Assembly: GCF_030247195.1 (NCBI RefSeq)
Contig: NC_080672.1
Span: 70,101,771 to 70,165,770 of the forward strand
Direction of reading: 5' to 3'
DNA length: 64,000 nt
Origin: Topomyia yanbarensis
Lineage: Eukaryota > Arthropoda > Insecta > Diptera > Culicidae
A program made the translations under genes and the position numbers. Positions 56,240-64,000 of this stretch are shown here, one piece after another. The notes beneath the pieces were generated by a model. The model was given only the letters and a program-made list of their open reading frames with translations. It ran no database searches and was not told the origin of the DNA. Every line of letters starts with the position of its first letter. Within the stretch, counting starts at the first letter, position 1.

Positions 56240-57190
56240 AACACAATTTGTGGTGTTAACTTCAATTCTTCAATCGATTCCGTAGACTATTTAACATAAA
56301 AAATTACTATTAATCGGCCGCTTTCAGTCTATTTCTGAAATGATGAGTAAGGTATAACTTCACACATACATTATGTGAATAATTGGGGTAAAACAGACAC
56401 AAACGTTTCGTGCAATTATTCCAACTATCTCCAATCGATTTCCCAGAATTTTGTACATAAGAATTACTACTTTTCATAAGCCGCATTTAGCCTCTTTCCG
56501 AGAAGTACAGCAGGTTTAACCTCACGCTTTAGTTATAGGAAGAATTTGGGGTAAAACGGATACACGTGTTTTGTCCGGTCATTCGAACTATCTTCAATCG
56601 ATTTCCTGGATTATTTGACATAAAAAAATACTTTCGATCAACCACTTTCTGCTTCTTTCTGAAATATTGAGTAAGGTGTATCATCATACTTGTGTTATGT
56701 GAATAATTGGGGTAAAACGGATACAAACGTTTCGTGCGGTCATTCCAATTATCTTCAACCGATTCCTCGGATTTTTCTACATAAGCATTACTACTTTCAA
56801 TCGGCCACGTTCGGCCTCTTTTCGAGAAGCACACCCAGGCTTAACTTTCCACTTGAGATATGGGAAGATTTGGGGTAAAACGGGTACACATGTTTCGTGC
56901 GGCCATTCTAACTATCTTCAATCGATTCCCCAGAATTTTTTGCATAAGAAATACTACTTTTGATCAACCGTATTCAGCCTTTTTCTGAAATGTAGAGCCA
57001 GGTTTAACTTTATACTTGAGTTAGGGGAGGAATTGGGATAAAACGGGTACATACGTTTCGGGCGACCAGGCTAACTATATTCAAACGGTCACCTGATTTT
57101 TTATACATAAGAATTATCACTTCTGATATAAAGCCAGGATTAACTTCAAAGTTTAGTTTTACGGAAAATTGGGTTAAAATGGGTGTATAG
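56240..57190. repeat. 162-bp tandem array, about 5.5 units
   Basis: The anchor 'ttggggtaaaacgg' (or variants) recurs at about 56385, 56548, 56709, 56872, 57035 and 57171; spacings are 163, 161, 163, 163 and 136. Each unit also has 'atcttcaatcgatt', 'cataagaattactact' and 'ctttctgaaat'. Frames through it are not genes. Confidence 0.85.
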
Positions 57191-57258
57191 TGTGACATTT
57201 CCCCTTTTTAAATAAAAAAATACCAAAAATTCCAACCTCTATTTAACACAAGATTATA

Positions 57259-57541
57259 CGGAGCTCCTCCTATTCTTAAAACTTTTCTAATTAAAATAAC
57301 ATCATTTGGTTGAGTTTGGCAAACGAGTATTCGAGTTATTGTACGTTCTGTTTTTTCTCAGTGTGCAACGGTCGCCCAGTATATTTGGTGAGGCTGCGCG
57401 TAGTACCTCCCAATCAACAGCCAGCACCACCTGCGATAAAGCATACGGTTAAGAACATTGTAGAGTTACAGGGAATCATCGAGTGTCCTCAAAATAGAAT
57501 TGAAATAGGGAGAGATCGACGCTATAAATAGGAGGAGTACC
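57259..57541. mobile_element. Small element with 15-bp inverted ends
   Basis: GGAGCTCCTCCTATT at the left and, read inward from the right, GGTACTCCTCCTATT. The interior has a 73-codon frame without a recognisable domain. Probably a short MITE; the target duplication is uncertain. Confidence 0.45.
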
Positions 57542-57549
57542 ATAACTGG

Positions 57550-58190
57550 ACTACGACAATAAAAGAAAGTTATCTCACCAACCAATAAAAAAAAACAAAA
57601 AAGAGATACGCATCATGACAGGATTATTTACCATTACTTTCCGAGTAAATATTATGTTAAGAAAATTGGTAAGTGGACTGTAGTAAGTTTCATAATAAGA
57701 GGAGCGACCAATTGGGAAGAATATGCATCTTGATAAAGACAATCGCTCACTAATATAGTTATATGTCATAGAGGGTAGTACACTTAAATTAAGTACAGAG
57801 TATACCAGAATAGCTCTAAATACTGGTCGCAACAGTTTGTATCCCAAAAAAAAATAAACGAATACACATTCATAATCCTTAAGCGCTAGAAGCAAACAAG
57901 AGCATCAGACAGTGCTACCACGATGATAAATAACTCCCATAATAGCATGGCCGACTAAATAACTTCCAAGTTTTGATTGTCAATGCAGCAAGTGATTCCC
58001 TGGTATTAAAAAGGATCACAACTCATGATGGCAAGCTGCGCACACTAGATTCTATGATCACAATTTCATTTATGTTTTTTTTTTCATTTTCATGAGTAGT
58101 AAATATATACCTACGGCTCACTTCAATTAATGCGTGTCACACTTAGAGATTATATTCGTAAATTTCCCAAAAATAGATTAGATGCATTCA
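57550..58190. other. Intergenic DNA
   Basis: A 106-codon minus-strand frame (57895-57575) rich in Phe, Leu and Tyr is open but not recognisable. I see no promoter, repeat or homologue in the window. Confidence 0.4.
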
Positions 58191-58199
58191 ATTCTTGAA

Positions 58200-59446
58200 C
58201 TAAAACATGGCGACGAGCTTACGAAAAATTTCGTGGTTTTAAATATTTAGTGTACATTGCACGAAATTCATCGTAGAAAACGAAACTATTTTTCGTGATT
58301 TAAACGAAAATTTTCGTGATTTTCAAATATTTAGTGTACATTGCACGAAATTCATCGAAAAAAGCGAAACTATTTTTCGTGATTGAAACGAAATGTTTCG
58401 TATTCGTTAGTTTTACCAGATGTCTGTATATATCAATGCTTCGTCAGTCGCACAATTTCATTTTCGTTCACCGAACAAATTTTTCGTATATTTTTTCATC
58501 CGATCTTTAAGGATCGATATGTGACAACATCGATTTGTTATAATAAAAATCGATCTGGCAAAATCGATTTTTTTTTTCAAGATGCTCTTCACTACAAAAG
58601 ATGTTTATAGTAAATTGTTGCTAATAAAGAATTACATTCGTAATCAACCCAAGAAATTTGTTTGGCGCTAATCACGGTGGTTGCTAAAGAATCCCCACAA
58701 CATTTACACAAAAAGTTTCTACAAGAGTGCATGTAATCTTAGTAAACTTTTTCCGTAAATGTCACGAAAAAAATATAATCATTCGAGTACTCATTAGTGC
58801 TGAACACTTGAAATGAAATCGATTTTGCCAGTTGGATCTCTTTCATAGAAAGAAAAATCGATGTTGTCAAACATCGATCTTTAAAGATCGGATGAAAGCA
58901 TATACGAAAATTTTGTTCGGCGAACGAAAATGAAACGTGCGACTGACGAAACATTCATGATATATACAAACAACTGGTAAAACTAACAAAACATTTCGTT
59001 TCTATCGCGAAAAATATTTTCACATTTTTTGGGGACCATTCATAAATTGCGTAACGCTTTTAGGGAGGGGAGGGGGTACGACAAGTTGTGACATGTTGTG
59101 ACATAGGGAGAGGGGGAGTGAGCTAGATCGTTACGTAACATGTTTTCACCGAAGAAATTTTTTTTTCAAGCGATTTGTTACGTAATAAGGGAGGGGTGGA
59201 TGAAGAAATTTGTGACAATTTGTTACAGGGGGGAGGGGGAGTCAATCTTGGTCAATTTTTGCGTTACGTATTTTATGAATGGTCCCTTGGTGCATTTCGT
59301 GCAATGTACACTAAATATTTAAAAATCATGAACATGTTCGTTTAAATCACGAAAAAATGTTTTATTTTGTGCGATGAATTTCGTGCAATGTACACTAAAT
59401 ATTTAAAATCAAAACAATTTTCGTTCATTAAATCGCCATGTTTTAG
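58200..59446. mobile_element. Foldback element with TTCGTG-rich arms
   Basis: The ends CTAAAACATGGCGA (58200-58213) and TCGCCATGTTTTAG (59433-59446) are exact complements. The arms run to about 58560 and from about 58810, and pair over blocks such as 'tttagtgtacattgcacgaa', 'cgatctttaaggatcg' and 'gttagttttacca'. Within each arm an 86-bp unit containing that first block is duplicated. TTTCGTG/CACGAAA occurs many times. The right arm carries a nested MITE. No coding sequence. Confidence 0.8.
59032..59287. mobile_element. GGGACCATTCATAAAT MITE, 256 bp, nested
   Basis: The ends are GGGACCATTCATAAATTGCG on the left and the close inverted match on the right (GGGACCATTCATAAAATACG read inward), then GTAACGC on both. 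The interior is G-rich with 'gggagggg' runs and repeated 'tgttacgtaa'-like motifs. It interrupts the right arm of the foldback, since the arm sequence resumes after it. A common mosquito MITE type, but I cannot name the family with certainty. Confidence 0.78.
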
Positions 59447-59449
59447 ATC

Positions 59450-62400
59450 GCGAAAAGAACGAAGCTTACTATTTACAATGCACGAAAATGCATTGTAATT
59501 ACTTTAATTGTAATTACTGTAATTACGAAAATTACTTCACGTTGTCCAATATAGAATATATAGTTTCGTTCTCACGGTAAAATTGTGCACTTTAGAAACT
59601 TCTCTATTATTTTAAATGTGTTACTATGTTTTAATTGCCGCAAGGTTCTACTGTATTGATTTTGTTGACTATTTTCTGCAAATTCAATACTAAGCGAAAC
59701 GAAAGCAATGAAATTGAAAGGCTGATAGGTATTCTAGAACGAATCAGTTATACACTTAGAACGGAAAACTAGGGCGATGCGGTAAACATGATGATGTGTT
59801 ATATGTTTTTCGGTGACTTCACAAATCGGTATCCTGTTTGGTTTGAACAAAGTTATTGAGAGAATGTTGAGGAAGATTGCTATTTAGAATCACCAAAGAT
59901 ACCGGTCACGATACCAACTCAGTATGCTGAGTGTGACAAAAATAGATTGTTCCTTACATATTGTGTGACTCGTCGGAGGAACAAAAGAAACTGTTACTTT
60001 CATTCTTTCTATGGTGATTCGTCGAGATGAGTGAGTCGCAGAAATTAGAGGTGGTGCTCCAGCCAATTACGGAGGCTATTGACTTCCGGCCTTTTCACAT
60101 AAGACACATAAGTGATGTGAAACATTTGCTGAATGTGAAAATGGAGGTTATGCTTACGGAAATAGCATTTATCGAGTTCTACCATGTCAACTGTGTACTG
60201 TTCAACAAATTAGCCCAGGCGAAACCAGTCATTTTGAATAATAACTTAACAATAATAATAACACCTTGTTGATCCTCATATATACGGACGATGAATGGCC
60301 ATTAAAAGATTCATGTCACATTTGGAAGAAAAGGTATTCTTTATAAAGGTCACATCTAGAAAGTGATTCACCATATATTAAATGGTGTTTTTTGTGGTGG
60401 GAATCTAGGTGGACCGACTCATTTTTTCTACCTGACCCTGCAAAACAAAACGTAATGCGATAGTATCATTACACACATTACATCTTTGCATATCCAAAGC
60501 CATACCTGAACCAAATACAATTGCTGAATTTGTGGATGTTGATCAGGTAATATTGACGGTAAAAGTTGCGTCAAGTATATCAAAATCAACAACCAGCACC
60601 ATCATTGAGGGAATCAACGCTCGTTATCCGTAAGGGCAGGAAACAAGAATGAAACCAGATGATCGCGAACATGAATATGATAGTAATCGCGATGATGACA
60701 TCGAAGTGTACGAGATATAAATGAATGCGCACCAAGGCACTGTTGGTTAGGCAAAATATTTCCCAGCCTTGTAAACAGGTGTCTACGCGTAATCGCTAGT
60801 CGCTCGCATGAAATATTTAACAACTCTTATCGTTTTATTTTTTATTTAGCTAAACGTATTGAACCGAATCAAATAAAATAATTATATAATGAAGGACTCT
60901 TCCTTTATTTTCTTTTATAGAAAACTGTGTACAAATACTCTCCAATTTTATGCTAAATATTGGCCAGAATAATGTTAGTTATTTAAATAAAAAGTTTTTA
61001 AATTATACGCAAATTGTATTTCTGGAACAGGTTAGTGCACTGTACGCTTTGTATACAAACCAGGCAATCTCACTGCTTGGTAAAAATATTTAAATTTGCT
61101 AATAAAGAGGAGAAAACAGTTTTTATTTTCGCGTCATTTTAAAGTAATTATATTTCTATAGGAACTCAATTTCATTTGTATGCAGGGAATGCGTTTCGTA
61201 CTAAACAATGTTAATCCGGAAAAACTTTGAAATATTCAACAATTGAACAATTCACAAGAAAAACGTGTAGGAGTAATCAAGCCAAAAAATGATAAAACAG
61301 CGATTTTACCGAGATGTTCATATACCCACGAATTATATCTTGTATATTACTCTTGTATATTACTAAATTTGCTGATATAAAGGCAGTAGTGGTAAAACTA
61401 ACTGTTGTGGTTTTGTTCTTACTTTCCACTGCATGACAATTGATGTTAAACCACATATTAGTCAACCAATCATAATGAACCTATTGTTGCTACCAGCAGC
61501 AGCATTTTAGTCGCTTTCTATGGTTTCCAAATAATATCTAGGTTAGAAAACAACGAGACGAATCAGCGAACAGACATCAGCAGATAATCATGGAAAGCGA
61601 CTAAAATGTTGTAACTAGTTGAGTCCATAAATCAATAAGCTTGAATTATTGTTTCGATTTCATGTTTTCAGTATATGACAGACTTTCGTTTTATTTTTGT
61701 GTTTTATAGAATAAAAAGAGAGAAATGATGAAAAATCACGGAGAAAGGAGAGAGAAAAAAGAATAAATCAAATGAAACTGACTCGAGAACACTTCTATCT
61801 TTTCTATAAACTTCGGAATTGCGCTCTGATCCTCTCATTTTCGAAAGATCCTTTCGTCTTCGTTACCCGTTGGACTTTGATTACTGAACAGATTAGTGCC
61901 AATATATTCGTTTAACAAAGTGACGATTTGACTTAGAAAGTGTATTTCATATTAAAATATAATATTCAAAACTTCTTGTACCACTATAGGAACACATGTA
62001 CACACATTCCGGTTCCTATTGTTGCAATTCCCATTGATATCTTAAGGGACATGCAACTATACGTACATTAGATCAACTATAGGTGCCAGGGAGCTCAAAA
62101 TTCAAAGAAAATCTTTTTTTTAATTGTTATTTGAGCAAATTTCGAAGATAATAGTATTATTGTCGCATGATTTTAGGATGATGAGCCAATGAAAAATATT
62201 TGGTGATGGTTGGTACATGTAACTATTGGTACACCTCGACTATACGAGCAATCACCCTATGCTAATTTAAAAGCAACTTCACACCTTCAGTGTGTATCCA
62301 AACTGGACAGAGAACGTTTCCAGGTACTATGGTTTTTAAAATAGCTACACATTTCATTTTGCAAATCACAGATATACTCGCTTATTCGCTAGTTGTGTAA

Positions 62401-63580
62401 CATAAAAGCAATTGATTTAAGTGCCCACCCGTGTATCCTAACTGTCGGATCTATTTCATCCGTCAACTGTTTGTTCAACTAAACATATTAAATTAACCTT
62501 ATTCTCCTCCACGCACAGCCCAGTTTTCGCAAATCAAAACCGCAACCAGTGCCGCTGACAATGTAGGATTAAACTAAATCTTCAACCACCAATCATGCGC
62601 TTTTGAACTGCCAAATCCAGTTTTTGGAGGTGATCGATTTCCAGCAATTTATTAGCAAACTGTATCACCGACGGTACGTGCGTCAACGTTACAGGTGGCC
62701 TACGGTGCAGGTTCCAAAGCAGAAACTTTTGTGCTCACCTGACACCGCCGCCGTCCGTGCGTTCATATGGGTAACCTTTCTCTTTCATATTATTCGCGTG
62801 ATTCTTGCGAGGTAGACAGCTTCCATCCGTCGTGTTGGCTAGCTTGTGCTGGGTGGCAGAGACAAGGAACTCCAACAATAACAAGATGAAGAATGAAAAC
62901 ACTCGATGTGATTATATAACCTTAACCTTGGACAACAAAACTGCTTCGGCTGCTGCACCGTAAAACCACCATCACGCGACTTAAATGTACGCCGGGGACA
63001 GGAGTATAAAAGTTCCATTTTTGGTTTTTTTGCTGAGCACCCGTTCGTAATTTTATCCTGTCATTGGACGGATGGTTCATTATTATAAGCACAATTTATA
63101 TATTGGTAAGTTTCTTCCGTAAAAGATACCCTTGCGTTTTTTTCAGTCCATGTATTTGAAACGACTCATTGCGTTAGTTTTACTGGGTCGGGCCCTAGGA
63201 AGCCCTCCATCGAATTGAACGAACGAAAAGGTTCAAATCTTGTTATTACACATCACATTTAGCCACAGATGATGATGGATTTCGCTCGTCCGAATCATCG
63301 GTTGGTAGCACACAGGAGCGAGAGCAAGTTCTGATCCTTGATTTTCCAGGGTCAACCAGTGTACAGAATTTCGGGACCTACTTTCACCTATAGTTAGTCA
63401 TACTTACAGCAAGTTCTTTTTTGAGGCTGCTTTTTGGACTGCTTTATTTACCTTGTTCGATAGTTCAGTCAAGCTCTGCAGCACGCTGCATTCTCGTGCA
63501 AGTAACTCAGAGGCTAGGGCGTATGCTTTGTACTGTTTATTTTCTGTTTCATTGTCTCCTTTTCATCCCATGAGACTATA
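59450..63580. other. Intergenic DNA upstream of cuticle gene 2
   Basis: About 4 kb without a recognised gene. An 81-codon frame at 60027-60272 has no known domain. A perfect 16-bp inverted repeat, CATTTTAGTCGCTTTC (61503-61518) with its complement at 61593-61608, encloses 74 bases. Regulatory sequence for the cuticle gene is expected near its 3' part, but none can be assigned beyond the TATA box. Confidence 0.45.
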
Positions 63581-63588
63581 TTTTTTGG

Positions 63589-63639
63589 TATAAATTCAAG
63601 TCCTGCGCAGAGTCTGCTATCATTGATCACTGTGACTTC
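63589..63639 (+). promoter_or_regulatory. Core promoter of cuticle gene 2
   Basis: TATAAAT is at 63589-63595. TATCATTGATCAC followed by GTGACTTC starts at 63618, 29 bases downstream, at the expected start site. It is identical, apart from one base, to the motif in cuticle gene 1. The ATG follows about 50 bases later. Confidence 0.78.
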
Positions 63640-63675
63640 AGCAGTAACGCACAACATCTCAGCTTACCCAGCATA

Positions 63676-64000
63676 ATGGCTTTCAAGGTAAGGGATCAAT
63701 CACTCTATCCAGTATCCAAGTACTCAGACGTTAATCTTGTTTTCCTCTTCTTTAGTTCGTCGTCTTCCTTGCATCGTTGGCCGTTGCTAGCGCTGGATAT
63801 CTAGAAGCTCCCGTAGCTCACTACTCACCAGCTTCGGCTGTGAGCTACAGCAGCCTATCGCATGCTGCTCCTCTGGCCTACGCCGCTCCGGTAGCGAAAA
63901 CCATTGCCTACTCATCGCCAGCCATTGGAGCTACCCACGAGAGCACCATCCGCAGTCACGATGCCACAATCTCCCACCAATCCAAGGCAATTGACACGGC
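63676..64000 (+). CDS. Retinin-domain cuticular protein, 5' part (CPLCA type)
   Basis: Exon 1 is 63676-63687 (MAFK). A 68-base GT-AG intron (63688-63755; donor gtaagg, acceptor ctttag) follows. Exon 2 starts at 63756 and runs off the window. The protein begins [18 protein letters not shown], a signal peptide identical to that of the gene at 30971-31924. Next come [23 protein letters not shown] repeats and the start of the retinin-like block ([20 protein letters not shown], then KAIDTA). The Ala/Pro repeat region before the retinin block is shorter than in gene 1. It is presumably an extracellular structural protein of the cuticle, and a recent paralogue of gene 1 in opposite orientation. Confidence 0.9.

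Noticed and set aside
57575..57895. 106-codon hydrophobic minus-strand frame as a possible membrane protein
   Set aside because: AT-rich composition alone yields such Phe/Leu/Tyr frames; no promoter, splice site or relative was seen.
60027..60272. 81-codon frame starting in a reasonable context
   Set aside because: No recognisable domain, no linked exon and stops directly after; evidence is too weak for a gene call.

Overview
This is a window of insect nuclear DNA, most likely from a culicine mosquito (Aedes-like). That reading is inferred from the very dense mix of non-LTR retrotransposons (I-like, R1-like, CR1/L2-like), a tRNA-derived SINE, an ITmD37E-type mariner relic, TTAA- and TA-flanked MITEs, and two retinin-type cuticle protein genes with arthropod core promoters. 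AT-rich intergenic DNA fills the rest. No bacterial or plasmid features, CRISPR arrays or conventional tRNA/rRNA genes were seen.

Only two host genes are convincing. One is a complete two-exon gene on the minus strand (30971-31924). The other is the first 325 bases of a paralogue on the plus strand (63676-64000, cut by the window end). Both encode a signal peptide, Ala/Pro/Tyr/His-rich low-complexity repeats and a retinin-like segment (CPLCA-type cuticular proteins). They have the same exon structure (a 12-base coding first exon, MAFK) and a near-identical motif at the predicted transcription start, 29-31 bases after a TATA box. They are divergently oriented and about 32 kb apart, with transposon debris between them.

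The left third (1-24 kb) holds a LINE ORF1 relic, minisatellites, an internally deleted IS630/mariner-type element (9205-10243), diverged 700-bp repeats, a foldback element carrying a 16-bp-TSD insertion, a SINE with 11-bp TSDs, and a CR1/L2-like LINE (about 19500-23269) broken by a TA-flanked foldback element and by a piggyBac-like TTAA MITE. Next comes I-like LINE copy 1 (24106-30074, plus strand, 13-bp TSD, inactivated).

The centre (34-43.6 kb) is a Russian-doll structure. A MITE is split into two halves (34071-34357 and 43203-43590) by 8.85 kb of inserted DNA. Inside lies a large palindromic element (35165-43023). Its exact centre is occupied by a TA-flanked IS630-like transposon, and its right arm is occupied by a full-length 6.1-kb I-like LINE (36637-42765, minus strand, 14-bp TSD) with a 1214-codon ORF2.

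The right third holds a TTAA MITE, an R1-like LINE relic interrupted by an ITmD37E transposase relic, a 1.9-kb TA-flanked element with a minisatellite at each end, a direct duplication with an intact MITE in one copy, a rearranged I-like LINE scrap, a roughly 162-bp tandem array and another foldback element with a nested MITE. The second cuticle gene closes the window. All calls come from reading the sequence and the translated frames. Family names are from recognition and were not checked against a database.
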